Source: Mesostigma viride
Lineage: Eukaryota > Streptophyta > Mesostigmatophyceae > Mesostigmatales > Mesostigmataceae
DNA length: 64,000 nt
Direction of reading: 5' to 3'
Assembly (NCBI GenBank): GCA_009746045.1
Contig: RPFO01000082.1
Location: forward strand, 1,624,276 to 1,688,275
A program made the position numbers and the translations under genes. Shown here one piece after another: positions 1 to 9,971 of this stretch. A model generated the notes under the pieces. The model was not told the origin of the DNA. It saw only the letters and a program-made list of their open reading frames with translations, and searched no databases. Each line of letters starts with the position of its first letter. The stretch's first letter is position 1.

Positions 1-370
1 GATCAAGCATGCTGTTTCCGGCCCCACCGTCTAGGTCATCTCTTCGCTCTACACGTAATTAATTAATTAATTAATTATCAACATCACTCCGTTGGGAGTC
101 AATGTAGCACATATCCCTGAGAAGGGGCATATGGCTTTAAATACATCCTAGGCTACTTCATGCAAGGGTGGGAATGTAAGCAACACTTGCTCTAGGTGCC
201 GCAAGGGCACCGGCACCACCATGCTGTCTCAGGTTCAACCCAGCTAAGGGGATCCTGGCACGGGGGAGGAAGATCATCATGGCTATGCAAGGGCTAGGGC
301 ATGGCTTCTCGACAGACACTACACGTAAGCCAGCCATAATTTCAATGCACACGGATACACATTTCCATTA
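1..370 (-). repeat. Dispersed repeat X, interrupted copy
   Basis: Bases 1-58 and 329-370 match the intact copy of the same repeat at 30081-30297. The match is broken by a truncated element insertion at 59-318, and the repeat continues after the LINE insertion at about 5610-5693 and again after 6502. Read on the minus strand, the intact copy has a 42-codon open frame starting MVARACRYL, whose function I do not recognise. X appears to be an old repeat that has served as a landing site for several younger elements. Confidence 0.6.
59..318 (-). mobile_element. 5'-truncated ORF1-only retroelement (3' end only)
   Basis: This segment matches the 3' untranslated end of the ORF1-only elements at 1520-3533 and 7039-9021. 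In minus-strand sense it ends in a TTAA-type microsatellite tail. It is flanked by a 10-bp TSD (CTACACGTAA, 49-58 and 319-328). The paralogous copy of the host repeat near 30130 has the site without the insertion. The 5' truncation, tail and TSD together indicate target-primed reverse transcription. Confidence 0.75.
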
Positions 371-497
371 AAAAATTAAAATTAAATTATAACATGCCTC
401 CGTGGGGAGGTCATGTAGCACATATTTCATGATGGATGGGGTGGAGGAAGCCGCGTGATCGAACTATCCTAACTCTATCTAGAAAATCCTAACTGCA

Positions 498-1519
498 CTA
501 CTCATCAAAACGCCTCCTCCGCTTGGGGGGAGGTGGCTTGCCCACAGGGTCGGGCGTGTGCGCCTTGACAATCTTCTTCCACCGCGTCTTGTCCTGCATG
601 GCAGTCCAAAGACGGGAGAGAGAGTGGATGCGGTGCTCAAACTGGGCTGGGACCACTAGGTCGTCCAGCAACATCTGAACGTAGTTGGTGACAGGTTTCC
701 CTACCCTTTTGGGAATGTCCTTGGGGCCAGGCCAGGTCAGAATGTGCCGCCCTGGCTGTCCAAGCCGCTGGGGGCCGGCCAGACCAAGGGTGGTGTCGAC
801 CTGGCTGGTGCGTGCAAGGTGTCCTACAAATGCTATCCTACGCTGTCTAATCTCGTCCGAAACACGAGGCATGCCATGATACAGAGACTCTGATGACGGA
901 CGCTCGGAAAAACCTACATTAAGGACCTGCCGGAGCATCCTGTAAACTGTGCCGTCGAGCCGAGCTGCCAGTTTGGGGGGGAGGGTCCACGCCTCGGCGC
1001 CATACGTGAGCACCGTGAGGACGAGGACCTTGAAGAGCATGCGCTTGCGGTGCCCGTTCAGGCCCTTCGAGCGCCAGTAGGGTGTGAGCGAACGGAGCTT
1101 GGCCCAGGCAAGGCCGATGCGGGTGTCCACATCGTCGGCGGTGTCAGGAAGCCAGCTCCCCAACAGCTTGAAGCGGTCGCGGAACGGGACCTCCGTCCCG
1201 TCGAGCAGGCGCGGCAGCGGTGGTTTACTGGATGCTCCTATCACCATCGCCTCAGTTTTGACACTAATCTCCAGCCCCACCGCCCGCGCCTCCAGGCCCA
1301 GGCAGTCCAGCCAGGTCTGAATGTGCTCGGGGCTCTCGATGAGGGTGGTATCATCCGCATAAATCAGGTCGGCAAGGCGGTAACCAGGTCTAACCCCGCC
1401 GTGCTCTTTCACGTTAAGGATGTCCAAGCCTGGCTCGAACCCCTTAAGAGCAGTAAAGCGCGCACGTGCCCGGCGCATGACGTGATCCACGACAATAATG
1501 AACAGGTATGGGGACAGGA
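498..1519 (-). pseudogene. LINE ORF2 fragment: second half of reverse transcriptase and C-terminal region
   Basis: The frame begins in the motif LSPYLFIIVVDHVM, carries the polymerase motif LIYADDTTLI (YADD near 1350-1361), then the conserved post-RT stretches LLGSWLPDTADDVDTRI, LTYGAEAWTL and IAFVGHLART, and ends KRRRRFDE with the stop at 498. These are typical of LINE-type ORF2 proteins. The upstream half of the same ORF lies at 3534-5609, displaced by the nested element, so the protein cannot be made intact. The apparent start further right (to 1580) is read-through into the nested element. Confidence 0.85.
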
Positions 1520-3533
1520 GCACGAGCCACGAGCCACGAGCCACGAGGTAGCCATGGCTGTCGGAGCTCATAACTTTCACGTTTGAGCCCCGAATTCAGC
1601 TGTGAATATCACAATCGCTTCGTCTTTCTTAGACGCACATGCTGATATAATTTTCCAAAGCTATAACGCACTATATGGCGAATAAACGCGCCTCGACGCA
1701 ACGCAGCCTGGCGGCTGCGCTCGGCAATGAAAATACGTCTGCAGCTCCGGCTGCAGCTTCGCCATCAGGGCCGGAAGGCAGTGCTGCCACTAGTCGCGCA
1801 CTGGTGGTCGTCCAGCACCCTCCCGGGCTTCCTGCCTCGCCTTCAGCCTCGCCTGAGCCAAAACGCAGCCGCCCAGCCGAACCGAGCTGGTCTGAGCGCG
1901 ATTTTGACGTCGACAGGCTCTTTACCACCTTCGACGTCAACAGGCCTGCCTTTTTCGACATGCCACCCATCAAGATACTGGAGCTCGTGTTTTACGGGTC
2001 ACACGCCTCACTGCTGGCCCTGTGCCAGCAACTCAATTACAACACCCAGTTTTTTCGCAACGGAGTTGACGGCCGGTTTTCCCACCGCGTCTCAGACCGC
2101 CCAGTCGACACCAACCTGGCCGGCTGGTCTCGCCCCCGCCTTCAGCTCGCAGCTCTCTTTACCCTCACTAAGCGCTCGGCCGAGGACCTTCTGCAGCCCG
2201 CCCCCATTACCGAATCCACCTTCGTCCACCACCTCCACGCCGCCCTCTCACAGCACGTGACGCCCATTGCTGCAGATGTGGCGGCACTTGGCGGCACGCT
2301 GGCTGCTGAGCTCCCCACCATCCCCACCGCCACCGCCGCCCTCCTCGCCTCCACCCCCCCCCTCCCTCCGCCTCCACCGACTCCATCACCGCCCAGCTCC
2401 GCGACATCGACCAGCGTCTTAAGGACAACGCCATTGCTATCGAGGTTCTGCAGAACACCGCAGGCCTCACCGCCCAGGCGGTGAAGGACATTGCCGCCAA
2501 GCCAGCCCCGGCTGGCCTGGCCGGCGATGCTCCTCCCATCACCACCTGGGCGGACATGCTTAAGCAACACACCACCTCCACCACCTCCGCCGTCGCAGCC
2601 CAGCTTCAACGGCAGACGCTTGACCTCCGCGAGGAGGCCGAGCTCGCCAAGCGCAGCCTCAACGTCATTGTCAAGAATCTCAAGATGGAGGAAGGTGAGA
2701 ATTCCGAGAAGCTTGCGCGTGCTTTTGAGAGAGAAATCCTTGATCGCATGGGCCTTACTGGTGAGATCGAGCTGGCCGCCCACCGCCTTCCCCGCGCGCG
2801 GGGTAAGGCAGGGCCGCCCCCGCTCCTTCTCACCTTTAAGACCCCGGCGGACAAGATTTCTTTTCTCAGACGCCGCAAGCGGCTCGAGAAGACTCTCTTC
2901 ACCCTTGATGACGACTTGACCCTGGCGCAGCAACAACGGCGACGGGAGCTATGGCCGACCTACCTCCAGCTCCGGCAGACCAAGGCGGGGCAGCCGGTGT
3001 ACTGGAAGGGGGCGGCCATCTACGTCGGCCACAAGCCCTGGCAGGCGACCCCCGCGGCCCCAGCGACTCCAGACGCCCCAGCTTAGGGGAATACAGCAGT
3101 AGTAGTGTAGAATAGATAGACCGTGGCCATGTACATGTACGCCTCCTAGAGGCCCTATTCCAGCTAAGCCACGCGCTTTATTTAATCATGTACATGTGTG
3201 CCTATGATGAGCCACACTCCAGACGATGCCTAGCCTTATTTAGTAATGTTGTGCCCATGCAGGGAGTCACTCTCTGCTGAGAAGCCATGCCATAGCTCTT
3301 GTATAGCCATGATGATCTTCCCCCACATGCCACGCTCCCCCCTTAACTGGGCATAGCGCGATACATCATGAGGGTGCAGGTGCCTTGGTGCACCTAGAGC
3401 AAGTGTTGTTTACATTCCCACCCTTGCAGGAAGTAGCTTAGAATGTATTATAGGCTCATATGCCCCTTCTCAGGGCTATGTGCTACATATACTCCCAACG
3501 GAGTTATGTTCCTAATTATTAATTAATTAATTA
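1520..3533 (+). mobile_element. Full-length ORF1-only retroelement (HAL1-like), nested in LINE copy 1
   Basis: The element is delimited by a 12-bp TSD (ATGGGGACAGGA) at 1508-1519 and 3534-3545, both inside ORF2 of the surrounding LINE. It begins with a short GCCACGA tandem repeat and ends with a TTAA-type tail at about 3515-3533. It encodes an L1-type ORF1 protein and no endonuclease or reverse transcriptase in its 2.0 kb. A second full-length copy is at 7039-9021. Its last 40 bases before the tail resemble the 3' end of the autonomous LINE. Confidence 0.8.
1675..3086 (+). CDS. ORF1 protein of ORF1-only retroelement, frame-broken at a C-rich tract
   Basis: The ATG at 1675 starts MANKRASTQRSL; the last codons near 3083 read ATPDAPA before TAG. 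The reading frame changes inside the C-rich tract near 2352-2372. The upstream frame runs to a stop at 2482, while the downstream frame reads DIDQRLKDNAIAIEVL and continues to the end. The C-terminal half has a coiled-coil-like stretch (LQRQTLDLREEAELAKRSL), an RRM-like core beginning NVIVKNL, and a C-terminal motif FTLDDDLTLAQQQRRREL. That order is typical of L1-type ORF1 RNA-binding proteins, which coat the element RNA. The copy at 7484-8868 has the same frame offset. Whether the offset is a programmed frameshift or inherited damage cannot be decided here. Confidence 0.7.
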
Positions 3534-4365
3534 ATGGGGACAGGACACAACCTTGCCACACCCCGTGGTGAAGGGGGAATGGTGGAGTGGTGCCCTCCGC
3601 AGTCCGCACTACTGCCTGTGAACCCTCATACAGACGGCGAATGGCAGCAATAAACGCCGGTGGTACCCGATCCAGAGCTAGGATGGCCCAAAGAACCTCC
3701 CAGAGAACCGTGTCAAAGGCCTTGATATAGTCAACAAAAATGAAGACCAGCGGCAAACTGTCAGGGGGAAGTCGACGCACCTCCTCCATCAACCGGCGCG
3801 CGACAAACACAGCCACGACAGTGTTACGACCACGACGGAAACCCATCTGAGACTCACCCAGGTGTGGGTCCAGCGCGGCGCGGAGCCGGTGCAGCATCAT
3901 GCGCATGAAGACCTTCAGCGCGGCGCTCTGGAGGCAGACACCCCGGTAGTTGCCGGGGTCAGCAGCAGAGCCCTTCTTGTACAGCATGACGCGGATGGCC
4001 GTCTGCCACTCAGCAGGCGGAGGCTCGTCAGAGAGCAGGACACGCTTGCAGAACGCCAGCAGAAGATCCCTAACCGCCAGATCAGGGGTCTTCAGCAGCT
4101 CAGCAGAAAGGTGGTCGGCACCGACCGCCGCATCGTACCGCAGGCGAGCAAGGGCGCCGTCCAATTCCTTCAAAGTGAAGGGGGGGACGACGTCGTCAGT
4201 GGCAAGGCAGCCCTCCTGCAAGGCGGGGACTTGGTAGTCCGCGGCCGAGGAGGGGGGCGCTGGCGGCAGCGGGGGTCCGGCGACCCCGAGGCGGGCGGCC
4301 GTCTCGGGGTGAAGCGGCGGGGGGGGGGCGCGAGCCCCACCGGTCAAGGAAACATTGTGGGCCAA
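3534..4365 (-). pseudogene. LINE ORF2 fragment: first half of reverse transcriptase
   Basis: On the minus strand this fragment reads the RT fingers and palm: FTLKELDGALARLRYDAAVG, GNYRGVCLQSA, ESQMGFRRGRNT and FVDYIKAFDTV (motif A). It stops at the junction with the nested element at 3534. It is separated from the endonuclease part (4373-5609) by a frame change near 4370, where the other copies read through. Its continuation (YADD and the C-terminal region) is at 498-1519. Confidence 0.85.
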
Positions 4366-4372
4366 CCAGCGG

Positions 4373-5609
4373 TCAAGCCCTTACCGGCGCCGTGCCGTCC
4401 CCCGTGTGCTCCACCGGGGTGCGCTGCCGCCGGCCGCCGAGCCGGTCGAGGTGGTACCACATGTCCTTGCCCTGGTTGCGAGCCTGGCAGGCCTTGGCAT
4501 CCGCGATGCACTGGGCCGCCTCCGCGTCCTGAGCGTGCTCGTAGGCCTCCACAAGGGCGGCCTGGAGCAATGGTTTCTGCAGCGGGTCCCGGTTACGCTT
4601 GAGGCGGTGCCGGGCGGCCAAGACCTTGGGGTCCTGGCGGTAGAGCGGGCCGGGGCGGCGGCGGGGCATGACCGGCAGGTGCCGGGCCGCCAGCAACGGG
4701 GCACGGGCCGCAAAGCCCGCAAAAATGGCTGCGTTGGGGGCACCATTGTCCAGCTCGTCGACGTCCGCCCGGGCGTCCAGGGCCGACAGGTACTTCCGTC
4801 GGCACCGGTTCCGCTCGTGCTCGGCGTCCGTCCAGTCCTCAGGATCTCCCTTGACCGGACGTAGAGCAGACCAGTCAGGGCGGACCACTGGGGCGCGGCG
4901 CGCGGGGACGTGGAACCGGAGCCGAAGGGTCGCGCGCACCAAACGGTGGTCAGAGCACACCGTCGGCGTGTCAAACACTCGGGTGTCCAGGACCGAGGTG
5001 CACCTGGACTGCCGTACCACCACGTAGTCCAAACAGGCCTGACGGCCGTTAGGGCCACGAAAAGTGACCAAGTCCTGTGAGGGACGTTGGAAGTGGCAGT
5101 TGACAGCAACCATCCCGCTATCCCGCAAAAAGGCAGAAAACAGGGGAGTGTTGTCGTTAGCAGTGGTGTCAGCAGGCGCAAAGCGGCTGCCAGCAGTGCC
5201 CATGGGGAGCGTGGCATTGGCGTCAAGCAGCATAACCAAAAAGTGGCGGGCCGGGGTGACCCTCTCAAGGTCATGCAAGGATTCGAAGAACTCCTCACGG
5301 GCCGACTCAGGTAGACCACTGTGGGGTGCGTAGCCCACCCCCACCGTGAGGTGGTGTTTAGACCGCCCCTCGACAGAGGTGAAATGTGCTACCATAAGGC
5401 GTGGGGTTAGAAACTGAAGCGTGCTGAGGCTAGCAACTGCCAGCGGCGAACACAAAAGACCAACACCACCTTGGCCAGACGTACCGCTGCCAGCAAAGTA
5501 AAACCTCCAGCCATGCACCCGCCAAGCGATCAGTGCTCACCATGCCAAGTGGCACCGTGCGGCGGTGTTCCTGGACGCCTAATATAGATACACGATGCTC
5601 AATGCAGAA
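4373..5609 (-). pseudogene. LINE ORF2 fragment: apurinic-type endonuclease domain and linker
   Basis: Endonuclease/exonuclease/phosphatase-type motifs are visible: GVQEHRRT (metal-binding Glu), GVGYAPHSG, LLDANATL and SDHRLVRATL (catalytic Asp-His). In LINEs this domain nicks the target DNA. The reading frame shifts near 5510, where four extra bases (CATG) replace the sequence of the intact copy, so the first part (FCIEHRVSILGVQEH, 5525-5609) is in another frame. The 5' truncation at about 5609 removes the ORF2 start and all of ORF1. Confidence 0.8.
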
Positions 5610-5693
5610 CACATTAATTCCATCACCATTCATATTCATCATCCTGAACGACTCGAACACGCGGACAAGATAACGGCAGGCTCGAGCTACCAT

Positions 5694-6501
5694 TAATTAA
5701 TTAATTAAAATCATAGCTCCGTGGGGAGCATATGTAACACATAGCCCTGAGAAAGGGGCATCTATGGGTTTGTAATACAATCAGGGCGACAACCTGCAGG
5801 TGTAGGATGTACAACTATCACCTGCTCTGGGTGCACTAGGTGCACCTGCACCTCCATGGTGGTTCATGCCTCCTAAACAAGCACAGGCACCCAGGGGGGG
5901 CTTGAGGAGAGGGCCTAGAAGGCCTGCATGACATATGGGGTGGAAGGTATGTGGCTAGGCTATAGCTGGGGTACACATGGCCTCTCAGCAGAGAGTAACT
6001 CCCTGCATGGGCAAAGCATGACTCGAAATTGCTACCGCTATTGCAAGGGCGGGTGTGGGCCCGTCACGTAGGCATACATGGCCACGTCACTAAGCTTTCT
6101 AGGCTACACTACTGCTATATATTTCCTAGGCTGGGGTGGCTGGGGTGGCTGGGGCGGCAGGGGTCGCCTGCCAGGGCTTGTGGGCGACGTAGATGTCCGC
6201 CCCCTTCCAGTAGACCGGCTTCTGCCCCGCCTTCTGCCGAAGCTGGAGGTAGGTCGGCCATAGCTCCCGTCGCCGTTGTTGCTGCGTCAAGGTCAAGTCG
6301 TCGTCCAGCGTGTAGGCGGTCCCCCCAAGCCGCTTGCGACACTTGAGGAACTCCATCTTATCCGCCATGGTGTCAAAGGTGAGGAGCAAGGGGGAGGGGC
6401 CGGCCTTACCCCGCGAGCGGGGAAGGCGGGTCACCCCCCGCGGCTTGCCCTTACCAGTGATAGCCATGGGGACAAGGATTTTGTTCTCAAACGCCAGGGC
6501 A
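5694..6501 (-). mobile_element. 5'-truncated ORF1-only retroelement, diverged subfamily
   Basis: The element is delimited by an 11-bp TSD (CGAGCTACCAT, 683-693 of the 5 kb block, that is 5683-5693, and 6502-6512), both in repeat X. It has a TTAA-type tail at 5694-5708 and a hairpin CTCCGTGGGGAG just inside it. It keeps only the last third of ORF1 and differs from the two full-length copies at many positions, so it represents a separate subfamily. Confidence 0.75.
6126..6501 (-). pseudogene. 3' third of ORF1 in truncated element
   Basis: The minus-strand frame reads ALAFENKILVPMAITGKG, then LLLTFDTMADKMEFLKCRKR and YTLDDDLTLTQQQRRREL, ending PATPATPA before a stop. It is the RRM-like and C-terminal part of the L1-type ORF1. 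An apparent start (MVAR) lies in the flanking X repeat and is chimeric, so it is not evidence of a gene. Confidence 0.7.
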
Positions 6502-6545
6502 CGAGCTACCATGGTCCAGATTCTCCCGATTTCTGGCCTGCGCTG

Positions 6546-6630
6546 GTTAAAAAAAAAAATTAAATTAAATTATAACATGCCTCCGTGGGGAGGTCATGTA
6601 GCACATATTTCATGATGGATGGTCGCCTCC
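6546..6630 (-). mobile_element. Very short LINE 3' tail
   Basis: About 80 bases of the LINE 3' end (AATTT-type tail, CCTCCGTGGGGAGG hairpin, CATGTAGCACATATTTCATG) are inserted in repeat X after GCGCTGGTT. It is an extreme 5' truncation. Confidence 0.6.
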
Positions 6631-6662
6631 TTGATAATTTCAATGCATGCAAGGCTATACAT

Positions 6663-6896
6663 GGTGGAAGAAGATTGTCAAGGCTCACACGCCCGACCCT
6701 GTGGGCAAGCCACCCCCCCCCAAGAGGAGGAGACGTTTTGATGACTAGGTAGTTAGGATTTTTCTAGACTAGCTAGATCGATTAGCGGTAGGTTAGTTCG
6801 ATTACGCGGCTCTCCGCACTCCACCACCCATCAAGGAATATGTGCTACATGATCTCCCAACGGAGGCATGTTATAATTTAATTTAATTTAATTTTT
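6663..6896 (+). mobile_element. LINE 3' tail, plus strand
   Basis: This is a 234-base, 5'-truncated LINE end carrying the last ORF2 codons (KKIVKAHTPDPVGKPPPP) and an AATTT-type tail. It is flanked by a near-perfect 12-bp TSD, AAGGCTATACAT (6651-6662) and AAGGCTACACAT (6897-6908). It lies in a second copy of repeat X that continues to 7038. Confidence 0.7.
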
Positions 6897-7038
6897 AAGG
6901 CTACACATCTCCATCACCATTCATCTTCATCATCCTGAACGACTCGAACACGTGGACAATTAGATAACGGCAGGCTCGAGCTAGGTACCATGGTCGATCG
7001 GGATTCTCCCGATATCTGGCTGGCCTGCGCGCTGGTTG

Positions 7039-9021
7039 AATTGAATTGAATTGAATTGTAACATAACTCCGTTGGGAGTATATGTAGCACATAGCCCTTG
7101 AGAGGGGGCATATGGCCTATCATACATCCTAAGCTACTTCCTGCAAGGGTGGGGATGTAAAGGACCCTTGCTCTAGGTGCACCAGGGCACTTGCATCCCC
7201 ATGATCTTCAAGCTATGCCCAGCGAAGGGGGAGCCTGTCATGGGGGGGAAGATCAGCAGAGCTATACAAAAAGGCTAGGGCATGGCGTCTCAGCAGAGAG
7301 TTACTCCCTGCATGGGCACAACATAGCTAAATAAAGCTAGGCATCATCTGGAGTGTGGCACATCATAGGCACACATGTACATGATTAAATAAAGCGTGTG
7401 GCTTAGCTAGGATAGTGCCTCTAGGAGGCGTACATGTACATGGCCACGGTCTATCTATTCTACACTACTACTGCTGTATTCCCCTAAGCTGGGGCGTCTG
7501 GAGTCGTTGGGGCCGCGGGGGTCGCCTGCCAGGGCTTGTGGCCGACGTAGATGGCCGCCCCCTTCCAGTACACCGGCTGCCCCGCCTTGGTCTTCCGGAG
7601 CTGGAGGTAGGTGGGCCATAGCTCCCGTCGCCGTTGTTGCTGCGCCAGGGTCAAGTCGTCGTCAAGGGTGAAGAGAGTCTTCGCGAGCCGCTTGCGGCGT
7701 CGGAGAAAAGAAATCTTGTCCGCCGGGGTCTTAAAGGTGAGAAGGAGCGGGGGCGGCCCTGCCTTACCCCGCGCGCGGGGAAGGCGGTGGGCGACCAGGT
7801 CGATCTCACCAGTAAGGCCCATGCGACTAAGAATTTCTCTCTCAAACGCACGTGCAAGCTTCTCGGAATTCTCACCTTCCTCCATGTCGAGGTTCTTGAC
7901 AATGACGTTAAGGCTGCGCTTGGCAAGCTCGGCCTCCTCGCGGAGGTCAAGCGTCTGCCGCTGGAGCTGGGCTGCGACGGCGGAGGTGGTGGAGGTGGTG
8001 TGCTGCTTAAGCATGTCCGCCCAGGTCGTGATGGGAGGAGCATCGCCGGCCAGGCCAGCAGAGGTTGGCTTGGCGGCAATGGCCTTCACCGCCTGGGCGG
8101 TGAGGCCCGCGGTGTTCTGCAGGACCTCGATAGCGATGGCATTATCCTTAAGACGTTGGTCAATGTCGCGGAGCTGGGCGGTGATGGAGTCGGTGGAGGC
8201 GGAGGGGGGGGGGTGGAGGCGAGGAGGGTGGCGGTGGCGGTGGGGATGGTGGGGAGCTCAGCAGCCAGCGTGCGACCCACAGCTGCCACATCTGCAGCTA
8301 GGGGCGTCACGTGCTGTGAGATGGTTTCTTGGAGGTGGAGGAGGAAGGTGGATTCGGTCAAGGGGGAGGGGGTCCAGAGGTCCGTGACAGAGCGGTCAAG
8401 GATGGAAAAGAGGGCGGCGAGCTGAAGACGGGGGCGAGACCAGCGGGCCAGGTTCTCAGGTCGGTGAGTAAACCGGCCGTCAGGTCTAGGGCGGAGGCGG
8501 TAATGGCTGTGAAGGCGCTGGCACAGGTCGAGAATGGAGGCGTATGACCCATAAAACACGAGCTCCAGTATCTTGATGGGTGGCATGTCGAAAAAGCCGG
8601 GTCTGGCACCGTCGAAGGTGGAAAATAACCCGTCAACGTCAAAGTCGCGCTCAGACCAGCTTGGTTCGGTTGGGCGGCTGCGTTTTGGCTCGGGCGAGGC
8701 TGAGGGCGAGGCAGGAAGCCCGGGAGGGTGCTGGGCGACAACCAGTGCGCGACTAGGGTCACCACCGCCTTCCGGCCCTGATGGCGAAGCTGCAGCCGGA
8801 GCTGCAGACGTATTTTCATTGCCGAGCGCAGCCGTCAGGCTGCGTTGCGTCGATGGGCGTTTGCTCATCGTATATTGCGTAATAGCGTCGGAAAATTATA
8901 TCAGCATGTGCGTCGTAGAAAGACGCGTCGATTGTGATATTCACGGCTAAATTCGGTGCTCAAACGTGAAAGTTATGAGCTCCGCCGTCAGCCATGGCTA
9001 CCTCGTGGCTCGTGGCTCGTG
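7039..9021 (-). mobile_element. Full-length ORF1-only retroelement, second copy
   Basis: The element is flanked by GCTGGTTG at 7031-7038 and 9022-9029; the joined flanks restore the X sequence CTGGTTGTCTCCTTGAT. In minus sense it begins with CACGAGC-type tandem repeats and ends in an AATTC-type tail (7039-7060). It is collinear with the copy at 1520-3533 over about 2 kb, so both appear complete and lack an endonuclease/RT region. Confidence 0.8.
7484..8868 (-). CDS. ORF1 protein of second ORF1-only element, frame-broken at a C-rich tract
   Basis: The ATG at 8868 starts MSKRPSTQRSL. The frame changes at the C run corresponding to 8200-8215 and then continues to the stop at 7484 (end PTTPDAPA). 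It has the same domains as the copy at 1675-3086: variable N-terminus, Ala-rich helical region, coiled-coil-like DLREEAELAKRSLNVIV, RRM-like core, and C-terminal FTLDDDLTLAQQQRRREL. The C-rich linker is 3 bases shorter than in the first copy, yet the frame offset between the two halves is unchanged. Confidence 0.7.
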
Positions 9022-9059
9022 GCTGGTTGTCTCCTTGATAATATTGAGCCGGCGGTATT

Positions 9060-9512
9060 TTGTTAAGGTCATTAGAGTCTTTGTATCAGGGTATGCCTCG
9101 TATTTCGGACGAGATTAGGCAGCGTAGGACAGCGTTTGTAGGACATCTTGCCCGCACCAGTCAGGTAGATACCGCCTAGCTTGGTCTGGCCGGCCTGCAG
9201 CGGCTTGGCCAACTAGGGCGGCACATCCTGACCTGGCCTGGCCCCTAGGGCATTCCTAGAAAGCTGAGTAAACCTGCCATGATCACTACATCCAGATGTT
9301 GCTGGCCGACCTAGTGGTCCCAGCTCAGTTTGAACATCGCATTCACTCCCTCTCTTTTCGATCTTTGGACTGCTATGCAGAATTAAGAAGAGGTGGCAAA
9401 AGATTGTCCAGGCTCACACGCCAGCCCCTGTGGGCAAGCCCCCTCCCCCCAAGCGGAAGGGGCGTTTTGCTGCAGCAAGAGTAGTGTAGTTTGGATTTTC
9501 TAGACTAAAAAG
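9060..9512 (+). pseudogene. Decayed LINE ORF2 C-terminal fragment
   Basis: Plus-strand remnants of ORF2 are readable with stops: SLYQGMPRISDEIRQRRTAF near 9078-9140, then QMLLADLVVPAQFEHRIHS near 9290-9350, and a Pro/Lys-rich end near 9425-9470. It meets a minus-strand LINE tail tail-to-tail at about 9513. Many substitutions suggest an old copy. Confidence 0.6.
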
Positions 9513-9789
9513 GGTTAAATTAAATTAAATGATAACATGACTCCGTTGGGAGATCATGTAGCACATATTTCCGTGGATGGATGGAGGGGGGACAAAGCCG
9601 CGAAACCGAACTAATCTTGCTCTAAGCTAATCTAATCTAGAAAACCCTACCTATTCTACTTAGCAAAGCGCCCCTTCTGCTTGGGGGGAGGGGGCTTGCC
9701 CACAGGGGCTGGTGTATGAGCCTGGACAATGGTTTTCCAAGGTTTCTTCTTGTCCTGCATAGCAGTCCAAGCAAGAGAGAGGGAGTGAA
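9513..9789 (-). mobile_element. LINE 3' end, interrupted by later insertions
   Basis: This minus-strand LINE tail (AATTT repeats at about 9515-9528, then 3' UTR and last ORF2 codons) stops at AGGGAGTGAAT near 9789. The same LINE resumes at about 15230 with AGGGAGTGAATGTG, so bases between are a later nested block of about 5.4 kb. Confidence 0.6.
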
Positions 9790-9971
9790 TTGAATTGAAT
9801 TGAATTGAATTGAATTGTAACATAACTCTGTTGGGAGTATATTAAAAAAATTAAATTAAATTATAACATGCCTCCGTGGGGAGGTCATGTAGCACATATT
9901 TCATGATGGATGGGGTGGAGGAAGCCGCGTGATCGAACTATCCTAACTCTATCTAGAAAATCCTAACTGCA

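Larger units (their letters stand above)
371..5609 (-). mobile_element. Non-LTR retrotransposon (LINE) copy 1, 5'-truncated, carrying a nested insertion
   Basis: This minus-strand LINE has its 3' tail (AATTT-type repeats) at about 371-390 and is truncated near the start of ORF2 at about 5609. It matches the fuller copy at 9843-14660 throughout. It is split at 1519/3534 by a nested ORF1-only element. The flanks on both sides belong to repeat X (ACACATTTCCAT-like on the left, ACACATTAATTCCAT on the right), so the LINE itself landed in X. Confidence 0.75.

Noticed and set aside
1584-1675. Extension of the LINE RT frame past 1519 as a new N-terminus (MKVMSSDSHGYL)
   Set aside because: Those codons belong to the 5' end of the nested ORF1-only element, beyond the TSD; the join is a chimera.
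6780-6830. tRNA-like B box (GTTCGATTACGCGG) in the LINE 3' UTR
   Set aside because: No matching A box or cloverleaf; it is simply part of the conserved LINE 3' UTR.
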